Positions 27,590 through 36,489 of a stretch of DNA of 64,000 nt are shown piece by piece. Both the position numbers and the translations under genes were made by a program. The notes under the pieces were generated by a model. It saw nothing but the letters and a program-made list of their open reading frames with translations, was not told where the DNA came from and ran no database searches. The stretch is from assembly GCF_003591485.1 (NCBI RefSeq), contig NZ_QZCF01000001.1, forward strand, positions 806,001 through 870,000, written 5' to 3'. Source of the DNA: Paenibacillus sp. 1011MAR3C5. GTDB taxonomy: Bacteria; Bacillota; Bacilli; Paenibacillales; Paenibacillaceae. The stretch's first letter is position 1. Every line of letters begins with the position of its first letter.

Positions 27590-27615
27590 CTTCTCTCGTC
27601 CCTTCTATTCTATCG

Positions 27616-28656
27616 TCACATTCTGGCGAACTGGCCAAGGAATCGCAGATCGTTCGTGTAGAAATGGCGAATATCGTCAATGCCGTATTTCAATAGCGCG
27701 ATACGCTCAATGCCCATTCCGAACGCGAAGCCTGTCACTTCCTCCGGATCATATCCGCCCTTCTCCAGAACATAAGGGTGAACCATGCCGCAGCCCAATA
27801 TCTCCAGCCAGCCTGTGCCTTTGCACATCCGGCAGCCATGGCCTCCGCATTGCACGCAGGTCACGTCCACCTCGGCACTTGGCTCTGTGAACGGAAAGAA
27901 GCTAGGACGCAGACGAATCTGGACCTGAGGTCCGAACATCTGCTGAACGAATTGCAGCAGCGTGCCTTTCAGATCGCTCATGCGCACGCCTTTGCCGACG
28001 ACAAGGCCTTCCACTTGATTGAATTGGAACGAATGCGTCGCGTCGTCATCGTCTCTGCGATATACTTTGCCCGGGCAAATGACCTTAACCGGTGTCATGC
28101 CTTCCTTCGCTTCCATCGCCCGGATCTGTACAGGAGATGTCTGCGTGCGCATCAGAATGTCATCCGTAATATAGAAGGAGTCCTGCATATCGCGGGCTGG
28201 ATGGTTCTTCGGCAGATTAAGCGCCTCGAAGTTGTAGTAGTCCATCTCCACTTCCGGTCCCTCTGCTACGGAGTAGCCCAGACCAATGAAGATGTCCTCG
28301 ATCTCCTGCGCCACCTTGTTCAGCGGATGAACCGAGCCTGTTGGCAGCGGCTTTCCCGGAAGCGTCACATCGATCGTCTCCGCCATCAGGCGGTTGTTCG
28401 TCTCCGCTTCCTGGAAAGCGGCAGCCTTCTCTTCAATCACGCTCTCGATTGCCGAGCGCACGTCGTTCGCCACTTGTCCGATAACGGGACGCTCCTCTGC
28501 GCTAAGTCCGCCCATGCCGCGCAATATTTCTGTCAATGCGCCTTTTTTGCCCAAATATTTGACCCTCAGGTCATTCAGCGCCGCCGGCGTCTCAACGCCC
28601 TGCAGCTCCTGCAGCGCCTCGGCGCGCAGCTCCTCCAGTCTTGCCTTCACATTCAT
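27616..28656 (-). CDS. pheS: Phenylalanine-tRNA ligase alpha subunit
   Basis: A 346-residue catalytic alpha subunit with an N-terminal coiled coil, then class II motifs 2 and 3 ([40 protein letters not shown]). A Cys cluster ([14 protein letters not shown]) is present, as in many bacterial PheS. Expression is controlled by the T-box leader upstream. It is the first gene of the pheST operon. Confidence 0.97.
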   Translation of the reverse strand: MNVKARLEELRAEALQELQGVETPAALNDLRVKYLGKKGALTEILRGMGGLSAEERPVIGQVANDVRSAIESVIEEKAAAFQEAETNNRLMAETIDVTLPGKPLPTGSVHPLNKVAQEIEDIFIGLGYSVAEGPEVEMDYYNFEALNLPKNHPARDMQDSFYITDDILMRTQTSPVQIRAMEAKEGMTPVKVICPGKVYRRDDDDATHSFQFNQVEGLVVGKGVRMSDLKGTLLQFVQQMFGPQVQIRLRPSFFPFTEPSAEVDVTCVQCGGHGCRMCKGTGWLEILGCGMVHPYVLEKGGYDPEEVTGFAFGMGIERIALLKYGIDDIRHFYTNDLRFLGQFARM

Positions 28657-28700
28657 CGCCCCCTAATAGTGTCGCCCGGCCACTCGCTGCCGGAGCCCAT

Positions 28701-28985
28701 AAAAAAAGGCCCTTCCTCCCCGAAGGGACGGAAGAACCGTGGTACCACCCTAATTCGAACGGCGCAGCCAGACTGGCGCGCTATTCCTCTAGACCCTGTA
28801 ACGGCGGGACCCGTGCGTTCCTACTTGGGATGCGGCAAAGGCCTGGTCCGGTTCAGACGCATGCTCAGGAGCGAACTTCAGCAGCCTGGATTTCGCAAGA
28901 ACGCTCTCAATCTTCGGCGTTCTCTCCCTGTACGAAGGCACTGCTTACTTTTCTCCGTCATCGCTTGTTCGTATGCAAAACATTA
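28701..28985 (-). promoter_or_regulatory. T-box leader of pheST
   Basis: The minus strand contains the conserved T-box AGGGTGGTACCACGG (28738-28752). It is followed by a terminator stem CCCTTC/GAAGGG and seven T (28701-28727), just before pheS. A candidate UUC (Phe) specifier lies at 28873-28875 in the Stem I region. Uncharged tRNA-Phe would stabilise the antiterminator and switch pheST on. The exact 5' end is inferred from the promoter. Confidence 0.93.
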
Positions 28986-28991
28986 CTGTTT

Positions 28992-29020
28992 ATTATATTC
29001 AAAGTTAGCGTCCGATGCAA
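28992..29020 (-). promoter_or_regulatory. Sigma-A promoter for the T-box/pheST transcript
   Basis: TTGCAT and TATAAT separated by exactly 17 bp on the minus strand; transcription would begin near 28985. Confidence 0.8.
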
Positions 29021-29043
29021 CCGATGTTCTTGAGCGTTCTTGA

Positions 29044-29205
29044 TTATTTATTGCTTTTCTTCGAGGCAATCCAAAAGGCGAATATGACAAGCGGAATCAA
29101 AATGAACCAAGGAATGCGAATCGTGCCCCCAAATATAAACGCAAGCACGAAGAGTACGATAATCCCGACAATGATATACAGGCATCCCCGCCCGAACGTT
29201 TCCAT
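29044..29205 (-). CDS. Small two-segment membrane protein
   Basis: A 53-residue protein with two hydrophobic segments (LYIIVGIIVLFVLAFIFGG and WFILIPLVIFAFWIA) and a basic end (SKKSNK). The frame opens at 29247, but GGAGAGG precedes the ATG at 29205 (METFGRG) and nothing supports the earlier ATG. I do not recognise it beyond being a small envelope protein. It lies between the NarL-type regulator gene and the pheS promoter. Confidence 0.65.
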   Translation of the reverse strand: METFGRGCLYIIVGIIVLFVLAFIFGGTIRIPWFILIPLVIFAFWIASKKSNK

Positions 29206-29296
29206 GCGATCCTCTCCTTCTCCTAATTGACCGTCGTCGCCCTTCATACAGATTTTATAACCAAATCCATAACGTGTAAATCCTCAGGAGATGGAG

Positions 29297-29995
29297 CTAC
29301 CCCCGCAGCAAGCCTTGCTCCATGGCATATCTCGTCAGTTGAACCCGGTTCTCCAGATGCAGCTTCTGCAAAATGTTTTTCAGATGGTTTTTGACCGTAT
29401 GCTCCGACAAACTCAGCGCAGCAGCGATCTCTCTGTTAGAAGCGCCTGTCGCCACCCGCTGCAGGACTTCGTGCTCGCGCCCGGATAACGGGGTGAGCGG
29501 GAATGCGCTGCTATGTTGATATTCGGCAGTTTCATTGCCTGCCATTCCGACGGAAGCTCCCGCCGAGAACTCCTGAAGAAGACGAAACGCCAGCTCCTTC
29601 GACATCGGGGCTTCGTCCACCGCGATCTCGCGCAAATATTGCAGCCATGCCGACGGATCCAGATTTTTGAGCAAATAGCCTTGCGCCCCTCGCTTAATTG
29701 CTTCGAACAGATGTGTAATATCGTCAGATACCGTAACCATAATAATCTTGATCGATGGCAGCAGCAGCTTGAGCCTATAGGTCGCCTCCAGTCCGCCCAT
29801 GCCCGGCATCCGTATATCCATCAGCACAAGATCAGGCTTCAAATCAGAGGCAAGCGCAATCGCCTCTTCTCCGCTGGACGCCTCGCCCACCGCTTCGAAC
29901 AAGTCATCGCCTAACAATATTTCGCGAATGCCTTCCCTGCCATGGGGGTGGTCGTCCACGATCAGCACCTTGACTTTTCCCGATCTTCCGTTCAT
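29297..29995 (-). CDS. NarL/LuxR-type response regulator
   Basis: A 232-residue regulator. The receiver domain (about 1-125) has the phosphoacceptor Asp in PDLVLMDIRMPGMGG and the conserved Thr/Lys region. A LuxR helix-turn-helix (about 165-230, LSGREHEVLQRVATGASNRE) binds DNA. Its start overlaps the stop of the partner kinase by 4 nt. It is likely to control the CopD gene upstream and perhaps itself, but no operator is recognised. Confidence 0.92.
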   Translation of the reverse strand: MNGRSGKVKVLIVDDHPHGREGIREILLGDDLFEAVGEASSGEEAIALASDLKPDLVLMDIRMPGMGGLEATYRLKLLLPSIKIIMVTVSDDITHLFEAIKRGAQGYLLKNLDPSAWLQYLREIAVDEAPMSKELAFRLLQEFSAGASVGMAGNETAEYQHSSAFPLTPLSGREHEVLQRVATGASNREIAAALSLSEHTVKNHLKNILQKLHLENRVQLTRYAMEQGLLRG

Positions 29996-30849
29996 GATTT
30001 TGCGCCTCCTCCCGTTATTTCAATTCGTATGCCGCCAAGCCCGCTTGAGCCTATTCCCAGCTTCCAGCCCATTGCCTTTGCCCGCTCCCGCATCATTCTA
30101 ATGCCGTATTTGCCCAACTCCTGCAGCTCATCATCGGATGCGCCTTTGCCATTATCCTCAATTACGCAGCTGAATGCCGGTACGGGCACATTAAGCGCGC
30201 CGTGATGCTCAGCTTGAATGCTGACAACCGTAGCCCCCGCGTGCTTCTGCACATTCATCAGCGCTTCCCGAAGAATGGCCAGCAGCTCCACCTTCTGCCT
30301 GTTCGTAAGCAGCCCGTCGTACAGCTTGGAATCCACCGTCACGGCAATGCCTTGCCCTTGCTCCAGCTCTGAGGCCAGCTGATGAATGCCTTGCAGCCAG
30401 GTAGAATCCGCCGGCTGCGGCGCATTTTGCAGATTGGATATCGACTGCCTGACATCCTCGTACACATGGCGGACCGTATGACGCACGCCCTCCATCGCTT
30501 TCGAGGCATCCGCCTCCGACTGGGCGCGATCAAGCTTGTCCAGCTTCACCGACAGCATGAACAGGGACTGCGAGATGCCGTCATGCAGTTCCCTGGCGAG
30601 CTGCTCCCGTTCTTCGAACGCGGCTTTTACCACTTGCTGCCGTTTCAGCGAATCCTGCATCGCCTCCAGCTTGGCGAACAAGCGGCGGACGAGCGTCAGC
30701 GTAATGAGGAAGACGAAGATTGGAGCCAGCCAGTTTCCTAATTCCATCGAAACGTACGGCAGGAGAAAAGCGTGACGGACATATTCCCATAACCCGATCA
30801 CAACGGTAGGGATCCATAGAATGAGCCATTTCAACCATCTGTAGGACAA
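29992..30849 (-). CDS. NarL-type sensor histidine kinase
   Basis: A 285-residue kinase. The N-terminus has two hydrophobic segments (about 7-25 and 38-55) with a short external loop, then a dimerisation helix with the phosphoacceptor His in EREQLARELHDGISQSLF (HisKA_3) and a HATPase domain with the motif CVIEDNGKGA. There is no large external sensor, so it probably senses within the membrane. It is coupled to the response regulator by a 4 nt overlap and follows the CopD gene by 20 nt. Confidence 0.9.
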   Translation of the reverse strand: MSYRWLKWLILWIPTVVIGLWEYVRHAFLLPYVSMELGNWLAPIFVFLITLTLVRRLFAKLEAMQDSLKRQQVVKAAFEEREQLARELHDGISQSLFMLSVKLDKLDRAQSEADASKAMEGVRHTVRHVYEDVRQSISNLQNAPQPADSTWLQGIHQLASELEQGQGIAVTVDSKLYDGLLTNRQKVELLAILREALMNVQKHAGATVVSIQAEHHGALNVPVPAFSCVIEDNGKGASDDELQELGKYGIRMMRERAKAMGWKLGIGSSGLGGIRIEITGGGAKS

Positions 30850-30869
30850 CGCTGCTCCTCCTCTTCACA

Positions 30870-32273
30870 TTAATGGGTGGCAAAAGGGAACTCTCTCTCC
30901 AGCGTCTCCCCGGAGGCTTGCGTAATGGTAATGACAGCCGTCCAATTCCCCGGTCTCGGCAGGACAACCCCTTCCGCTCTGAAGCGGTATTCGTTGAACC
31001 CCGGGAAAGCGATGCCGCCTTCCGTTTCGGACCGCTCTAGCGTCACCTCAATGGCTGGCTTATTCTCATAACGAAGGGACAAAGCCACCGTTTGGGGCTC
31101 CCCGGCATCCTCCGGCAGCCATACGGTGAGTGAAGCGTCGTTCGGTCCCGGTGCATTCGGCGATACTTTCAGCGTATAATGCAGATTCTCGCCCATCTGG
31201 TGATGATTAAGCGGCTTCCCGTCCGGCATGGGGCTGATAGCTGTAAAGATAGCTGCAATCCCGATGATCAAGGCCATCAGCAGCCCATCCAGCTTAAGCC
31301 ATACCCCGCGCGGCAGCTCGCGCCGCTTGGCGCGGTATCTCAGTACCGCTCCCACAGCGGCGACGCCAATGACCAGACTGGTTTTCGCGAGCAGCCATAA
31401 GCCCCAATCGGTATAGAGCAAGTAGAGCCAGCTTGGAATCAGTGTCCATGTCATCACTACTCCGCTTAACGTAAGAATGACGATCGCGAGCCATGCCACG
31501 GAGGAGAAGCGCTCCGCAAATCTTCCCGCTTCTTTCCGATCCACCCTCCAGAATAGCAGCAGCAGTATAACCCCCCCTGCCCAAAGTGCCGCACATGCAA
31601 GATGAACGAAGTCGGACAGAATAGAGAGCGTTGCCTGCTCGGAGGCGGCTGCATGTCCGCCGAAGCTCTCAGTCGCAAGCAGCAGTAGCGCCCATGCCGC
31701 CTTGCCGACATCGGGAAGCTTGACAGCCGCAGTACCAAGAAGCGATAACACGATCAACGCCAGCCATAACTGGCCGGAAGCTGTCTCTGTAAAGACCCGC
31801 AGCCAGAGGTCTCCTCCGCCGCCAAGCTCTCGAACGACCCGGGCAGCCTGCATAAAGACGTAGAGGATTGAGACTGCCAGCAGCGTCTTCACCGCCGTCC
31901 CGCTCCACTTATCCAGCCATCTCCGCTGTACGGCGCCCCTGTCGCCCTGCGGGATCATGAGTCTAAGCAGCATCATTCCAGCGGCGAACAACAGTGCCAT
32001 ATAATAAACGATTCTTACCGCGTACATCACGCCAGCTTCTATGTTCTCTTTCAACAACGCGCTATCCGATCCGGCAGTGCCCTGCTGCGCATGCTCATGC
32101 GCGGCGATCAACAAGCCTGGCCCCTCCGCATGTGCGGAAGGACTCGCGTACAATGCCAAGCAACCTAGCCATACAAGCAGGAGCAATGCACAGGCTCCCG
32201 TTTTTGCTGCTATTCCTGTCATCCAGGTATGAACGTCTTTTCGGGTATGAGATGAATTTGGCGTCAACGACAT
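30870..32273 (-). CDS. CopD-family copper resistance protein with YtkA-like C-terminus
   Basis: A 467-residue membrane protein with a signal or first TM segment, then about eight segments of a CopD domain (FVHLACAALWAGGVILL near residue 220). A soluble extracellular domain (about 365-467) resembles the YtkA or FixH-like fold. B. subtilis YcnJ has CopC then CopD; here the CopC part is absent and only CopD remains. Its role is probably copper import. It is upstream of, and within 20 nt of, a two-component system, which suggests copper or redox control. Confidence 0.83.
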   Translation of the reverse strand: MSLTPNSSHTRKDVHTWMTGIAAKTGACALLLLVWLGCLALYASPSAHAEGPGLLIAAHEHAQQGTAGSDSALLKENIEAGVMYAVRIVYYMALLFAAGMMLLRLMIPQGDRGAVQRRWLDKWSGTAVKTLLAVSILYVFMQAARVVRELGGGGDLWLRVFTETASGQLWLALIVLSLLGTAAVKLPDVGKAAWALLLLATESFGGHAAASEQATLSILSDFVHLACAALWAGGVILLLLFWRVDRKEAGRFAERFSSVAWLAIVILTLSGVVMTWTLIPSWLYLLYTDWGLWLLAKTSLVIGVAAVGAVLRYRAKRRELPRGVWLKLDGLLMALIIGIAAIFTAISPMPDGKPLNHHQMGENLHYTLKVSPNAPGPNDASLTVWLPEDAGEPQTVALSLRYENKPAIEVTLERSETEGGIAFPGFNEYRFRAEGVVLPRPGNWTAVITITQASGETLEREFPFATH

Positions 32274-32433
32274 GCTTCCACATCCTTCTTTCCTCTTTCG
32301 ACTCCAGTTTACTAGACAAGGGACAAAAGAACAATTGATCTCCGCCGCGCTAGAAAACGGGAAAAAGCGTATAAGGACAGGCTTCTTCGCTCATTCTGTT
32401 AAAAGTAGACCTGTGAAAAGGATGTGAACATTG

Positions 32434-32589
32434 ATGATGGATCGAAACTTCCATGTGGCCCAATTGGACAATCTTCCTGATGCGCTTAACGCAATCAGAC
32501 AATTGGAGGAACAGCTAAGCGACCAAAGCGGGGAAGACATCGCGCTAGTTGCGTTTGCATCTGAAGAAGATCAACATACCAAGGACTGA
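32434..32589 (+). CDS. Small acidic protein of unknown function
   Basis: A 51-residue ORF opening MMDRNFHVAQLDNLPDALNA and ending in an acidic stretch (EEDQHTKD). A modest AAAGGATG site lies about 9 nt upstream. Composition fits a folded helical peptide (QLEEQLSDQ) rather than noise. It is divergent from the CopD gene. I do not recognise the family; a second ATG three bases later is equally possible. Confidence 0.5.
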   Translation: MMDRNFHVAQLDNLPDALNAIRQLEEQLSDQSGEDIALVAFASEEDQHTKD

Positions 32590-32679
32590 TCCTGCAAGGC
32601 AATGCCCGTACATTCGGTTGCTTTCGGCAAAAAGGCATCCCGGCCGCGTATGCATGCTTCTCGCTGGCCTGGATGCCTT

Positions 32680-33096
32680 TTATATGTTTCTGTGCTTATC
32701 CGCTCTTACGCCCGCATAATCCGGCCAGTACCTATCGGGTATGGCTGGGCAGCCCCGATCGGTATCCCATACATATACCCATCCCGCCAGACCGCGGGAC
32801 TCCAGGTCGGATACCCATATGCGGTCGTATTCATTGCTCTCCTCGATGCCGTAAAAGTCCTCCAGCATATCCATGGCCGCCAGACCTTGCCGGTCCACCG
32901 TTATCCACTGCCCCCGTATCGAAGCTTGTCCATCCTTCGCCGCATGGTCGCGAACGGCGGCTGGATAAGGTCCGACATCTACGAGCCTCCCCGCAACGAC
33001 GCCCGGCATATAGCTTCTTACATAATTGGATACTACATGATGATTGCTTTGACCCGGCAGCAAAGAACCGTAAATAAAAACGCGAATAACGGACAC
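32680..33096 (-). CDS. Gamma-glutamylcyclotransferase-like (AIG2) protein
   Basis: A protein of about 138 residues with the GGCT nucleotide-like site VFIYGSLLPGQSNHH at the start and EDFYGIEESNEYDR later, typical of AIG2/YtfP-like folds. I start at the GTG at 33096, which places the YGSL motif close to the N-terminus. The longer frame to 33207 would overlap the glutamate dehydrogenase promoter and has no ribosome site. The substrate is not known. It is divergent from the gdh gene. Confidence 0.68.
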   Translation of the reverse strand: MSVIRVFIYGSLLPGQSNHHVVSNYVRSYMPGVVAGRLVDVGPYPAAVRDHAAKDGQASIRGQWITVDRQGLAAMDMLEDFYGIEESNEYDRIWVSDLESRGLAGWVYVWDTDRGCPAIPDRYWPDYAGVRADKHRNI

Positions 33097-33186
33097 CGAG
33101 ATCGCCTGCTTTCTGTTAAAAATGGACTGATGTTTCACGTCAGATTTTCTAACATTATGCCGCATTTTATTCACATGCGCAATATA

Positions 33187-33195
33187 TGGTACAAT
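33187..33195 (+). promoter_or_regulatory. Extended -10 promoter element for the glutamate dehydrogenase gene
   Basis: TGG followed directly by TACAAT forms an extended -10 box 48 nt before the start codon; no good -35 is seen. Confidence 0.45.
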
Positions 33196-33242
33196 CAGGC
33201 AGAGCACACATCATATGCTTACTACAAGGAGGTCGTATCCCT

Positions 33243-34622
33243 ATGGCAAGTCAGACTGGAGCCATTGTACAACAATCCCTGAACGCGTTAATGGGAGATT
33301 CTTCTTTCCTACCCCTCGTGCAAGGACAACGACGGGAGCAAGCCTTTCAATCGTTGGCGGCAATTCTGTCGACACCTAACAAAGTACATAAGGCGTTCCT
33401 GCGCATTGCGCTGGAAGACGGCAATGTCGTGCGCATTCCTGCCTTCCGTATTCAGCACAATGATGCGCTTGGTCCTTACAAAGGCGGCATTCGGTTCCAT
33501 GAATCCGTCAATGAAGACGAGGTAACGAATCTAGCGGCGCTTATGACACTCAAAAACGCGCTACATGAAGTTCCGTTCGGCGGAGGCAAAGGCGGCATTG
33601 TGATCAATCCGCGCAGCTTCTCCGAGAAGGAGCTGTATCAGATCTGTAAAAAGTACGTCCAGTATTTCAGCGATATACTGGGGCCTGATAAAGATATTCC
33701 GGCGCCGGATATGGGTACGGGCGAGCGGGAAATGGACTGGATGATGGCGGAATACAAAAGCATTCATCCCGGTTCCCCTTACCTGGGCAGCTTCACCGGC
33801 AAAAGCCTGATCAGCGGCGGCTCGCTCGGCCGCAGAGAAGCGACGGGCAAAGGCGTATACTTCACATTCCGTTATATGATGCACGACTTCATCCGCGACA
33901 ATATCGGCTGGCTCGCTGGCAGCTCGAACCCATTCGCCAAGACTGCGCTTGCCTACGCGAACAAGCCGATGTCCATTGCTGTACAGGGCTTCGGCAATGT
34001 CGGCTCCGTGACGGCGATGGAAGCTTACAAATGCTCCGATATCCGTGGCAAAGTCGTCGCTGTCAGCGATCGCAACGTGACGTTGTATAATGAGAACGGC
34101 CTCGATATTCCCGCGCTCGCGGAGTACGCAGCGGCGAACCGGGGCGATCTCCCGGCGACTGAAGACGCTTTGAAGGAAAGCGGCATCGCTGGAGAATTGC
34201 TGGACCGCGAAGCGGTGCTGTATTTGAATGTAGATGTCCTGTTCCTCGCAGCGCTTGAGGATCAGATCCACAGAGGCAACGTAAATGATGTGAAGGCCCA
34301 TATTATTGTAGAAGGAGCCAATGCTCCGATTACGGGTGAAGCGGACGAAATCCTTACCTCGCAGGGCGCAATTATCGTGCCGGATATTTTGGCGAACGCC
34401 GGGGGCGTTATCGTCTCTTACTTCGAATGGCTGCAAGGCAGGGAGACGCAATTCTATTCGGAAGCGGAAGTGTACAGCCAGCTGTTCGCCAAGATGCAGA
34501 AGACGATGAACAGTATACTGCCTGCTTACTTCGGCGACCCGCTCTCGCTGCGGCAAAATTGCTTTGTCCATGCCGTTACCAAGCTCTCCTCCGTCTTGTA
34601 CCGGCAAGGCAAACTGTATTAA
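33243..34622 (+). CDS. gdhA: NAD(P)-dependent glutamate dehydrogenase
   Basis: A 459-residue Glu/Leu/Phe/Val dehydrogenase. The substrate motif GPYKGGIRFH and catalytic LPFGG-type GGGKGGIVINPR are present; the Rossmann motif is VQGFGNVGS. It is likely to interconvert glutamate and 2-oxoglutarate plus ammonia. A glutamate rather than branched-chain substrate is inferred from the overall pattern. The start at 33243 is behind AGGAGGT; the frame opens 57 nt earlier without a site. It has its own promoter and no partner genes. Confidence 0.9.
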   Translation: MASQTGAIVQQSLNALMGDSSFLPLVQGQRREQAFQSLAAILSTPNKVHKAFLRIALEDGNVVRIPAFRIQHNDALGPYKGGIRFHESVNEDEVTNLAALMTLKNALHEVPFGGGKGGIVINPRSFSEKELYQICKKYVQYFSDILGPDKDIPAPDMGTGEREMDWMMAEYKSIHPGSPYLGSFTGKSLISGGSLGRREATGKGVYFTFRYMMHDFIRDNIGWLAGSSNPFAKTALAYANKPMSIAVQGFGNVGSVTAMEAYKCSDIRGKVVAVSDRNVTLYNENGLDIPALAEYAAANRGDLPATEDALKESGIAGELLDREAVLYLNVDVLFLAALEDQIHRGNVNDVKAHIIVEGANAPITGEADEILTSQGAIIVPDILANAGGVIVSYFEWLQGRETQFYSEAEVYSQLFAKMQKTMNSILPAYFGDPLSLRQNCFVHAVTKLSSVLYRQGKLY

Positions 34623-34742
34623 TGCAATCACAGGCGTCTTCCTTGTCAGCTTGCCCGGCCTGCTCGCCAGTAGCTGTGCTTGATTGAAGGCTGCGCCCCA
34701 GTAGTTCAATTCATGATGAAGCAACAGGAAGAGGCATGGAAT

Positions 34743-35054
34743 ATGGAAACAATCGAACTGATAGCATTGACCATCGGTTACGCGCAGCATTCATCCTACA
34801 AAGTCGCCTTTTCGAAGGCGATGCTTGTTATTGTCACCGATTACGGAGACAAGCTATGGTACATTGATGCGGATGGAGTAACCGACAAGGCACTCCTCTC
34901 CTGGTTCGGCCAAAACGAGGACATCCGTGTTCAGCTTACGGCTAAGGCCATAACAGGCGAAGAATATCAAGGCACCGCCTACTTTCACCCCAACGAGCCA
35001 AGCTCCGCCGCGGCGATTCGCGGTGATGGCGAGCTGTGCCGCATGAAGGTTTAA
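34743..35054 (+). CDS. Hypothetical protein, 103 residues
   Basis: Soluble, beta-rich protein (AMLVIVTDYGDKLWYID, VQLTAKAITGEEYQGTAYF) of no family I recognise. The ATG at 34743 has AGAGG 8 nt upstream; earlier in-frame ATGs lack a site. Position 120 nt after the gdh stop allows co-transcription. A strong bidirectional terminator follows. Confidence 0.62.
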   Translation: METIELIALTIGYAQHSSYKVAFSKAMLVIVTDYGDKLWYIDADGVTDKALLSWFGQNEDIRVQLTAKAITGEEYQGTAYFHPNEPSSAAAIRGDGELCRMKV

Positions 35055-35095
35055 ACGTTAGAGGAACAGGGCATATAAGGCTCGTCCAACCATAA

Positions 35096-35143
35096 AAAGG
35101 CGCTTGCCGTACGCATAAGAATGCGTAATCGGCAAGCGCCTTT
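35096..35143. terminator. Bidirectional terminator
   Basis: A 14 bp stem AAAGGCGCTTGCCG with an inner TACGCAT/ATGCGTA stem. It lies between converging genes and serves both. Confidence 0.75.
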
Positions 35144-35180
35144 GTTGGTAAAAACGATCGAGCGTTCATCAGATTCGGCG

Positions 35181-36137
35181 TTACTTGGAGATTTCCGGAG
35201 TGGTCAGTTGATCGTAGAAATCAACAGCCTTATCCTTGTTCTCGGATGAGCGAAGCGCCATTGCAGATCTTGGATGCTCATCCAGAATACCTGTGATCAT
35301 GTAAGGGATGATGTAGCCCCACTCTTCCTTCTCACGAAGCGGAACCATGTATTTCTCGATCATGTCGAGAACTGGGCGAACATTGTATTTCGTATTTTGC
35401 AATTCCGATACAAGCAGTTCCGTGTTGCAGTTGCCTGCCGCGCGTCCCATGCCGTATACGGATGCATCAAGAAGCTCTACGCCTTTATTCGCCGCGATCA
35501 GCGTATTGGCGAATGCAAGTTGCAGGTTGTTGTGCGCGTGAACGCCCAGACGCTTGTTCGGCAGATGCTGCTGGAACTTATCCACCAGGTAGCCCACATC
35601 ATCCGGCTTCAGGCTGCCATAGGAATCTACGATGTATACAACGTCAACAACGCTGTCGTTGATTTGCTTGAACGCTTCAACCAGCTGGTTCTCCATAACA
35701 TTGGAGAGCGCCATAATGTTTAGCGTTGTCTCGTATCCGCGGTCGTGGAAAATTTGCACCAGCTCAAGAGCCTTGTCTACATCTTGGATGTAGCAAGCGA
35801 CGCGAATCAGATCGAGCAGGCTCTCGCTGCGCGGCAAAATATCATTCTCGTCAACGCGGCCGATATCAACTAGCGCGGACAGCTTTGTGTTCCCTTTGTT
35901 CGGAATGACTTTGCGAAGGAAATCGTCGTTTAGGAAGCGCCAAGGACCTGCGCTATCTGCACCCTTCAACAGCTTCGGCGAGTTTTTGTAGCCGATCTCC
36001 ATATAATCGACGCCAGCTTCGTTTAAGCTATTATAAAGGTGCTGTACAAACTCGACGCTGAAATCCCAGTTATTGACGAGTCCGCCGTCACGAATTGTAC
36101 AATCGACAATTTTGCAATGACTAGTTTTCGAATGCAT
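35181..36137 (-). CDS. HMGL-like (DRE-TIM) aldolase/acyltransferase-like enzyme
   Basis: A 318-residue TIM-barrel metalloenzyme. The opening VDCTIRDGGLVNNW carries the DRE-type metal Asp; VHAHNNLQLAFANT carries the two metal His; GMGRAAGNCNTE is the conserved Gly-rich loop. Relatives include 4-hydroxy-2-oxovalerate aldolase and isopropylmalate/homocitrate synthases, but this protein is short and lacks a C-terminal domain, so the reaction cannot be named. It is alone, ending beside a terminator and divergent from the c-di-AMP riboswitch. Confidence 0.8.
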   Translation of the reverse strand: MHSKTSHCKIVDCTIRDGGLVNNWDFSVEFVQHLYNSLNEAGVDYMEIGYKNSPKLLKGADSAGPWRFLNDDFLRKVIPNKGNTKLSALVDIGRVDENDILPRSESLLDLIRVACYIQDVDKALELVQIFHDRGYETTLNIMALSNVMENQLVEAFKQINDSVVDVVYIVDSYGSLKPDDVGYLVDKFQQHLPNKRLGVHAHNNLQLAFANTLIAANKGVELLDASVYGMGRAAGNCNTELLVSELQNTKYNVRPVLDMIEKYMVPLREKEEWGYIIPYMITGILDEHPRSAMALRSSENKDKAVDFYDQLTTPEISK

Positions 36138-36269
36138 GCTTGCTGCTCCTTTGATTTGAACATGAGTTCACTTTTTATCTACCATCATACTTGAAATCTG
36201 ACGGGAACGCAAAGTAATTATGTCGGTTTTTGGATATTTTGGACGTTTGGTTGTCCCGATAAGATATCA

Positions 36270-36298
36270 TTTACAAATTGATATTTTAAAGTTAAAAT
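36270..36298 (+). promoter_or_regulatory. Promoter for the riboswitch transcript
   Basis: TTTACA and TAAAAT separated by 17 bp; the expected start is just before the aptamer at 36315. Confidence 0.6.
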
Positions 36299-36314
36299 AT
36301 TATGTAAACATCAA

Positions 36315-36470
36315 CGCTTAATTTTTCCGATCTGGAAAAAGCGGGGGAACCAACGTAAGCGCGACGCGGGCCGAAAGCCGGCCGCGGCCTTGCAAGGGGT
36401 GAGTCCGGGGATTTGTACCCCCGGTAGGGTCTACTCTCTAGCCCGAATCCGACAGCTAACCTCGTAAGCG
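36315..36470 (+). promoter_or_regulatory. ydaO/yuaA-type c-di-AMP riboswitch aptamer
   Basis: The 3' half contains the nearly invariant CCCGAATCCGACAGCTAACC followed by TCGTAAGCG. The 5' side has CGCTTA, which pairs with TAAGCG to close P1, and a GCGGGGGAACCA block. The middle contains AAGGGGTGAGTCC. This is a clear ydaO-family aptamer, which binds cyclic di-AMP. The ribosome site AAAGGAG begins 4 nt after P1 and no terminator lies between, so control could be translational rather than the usual transcription attenuation (inference). Confidence 0.93.
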
Positions 36471-36489
36471 GACAAAGGAGAGATGTCTT

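Noticed and set aside
33561-34790. 409-residue ORF opposite the glutamate dehydrogenase gene
   Set aside because: Antisense shadow of a strongly conserved gene.
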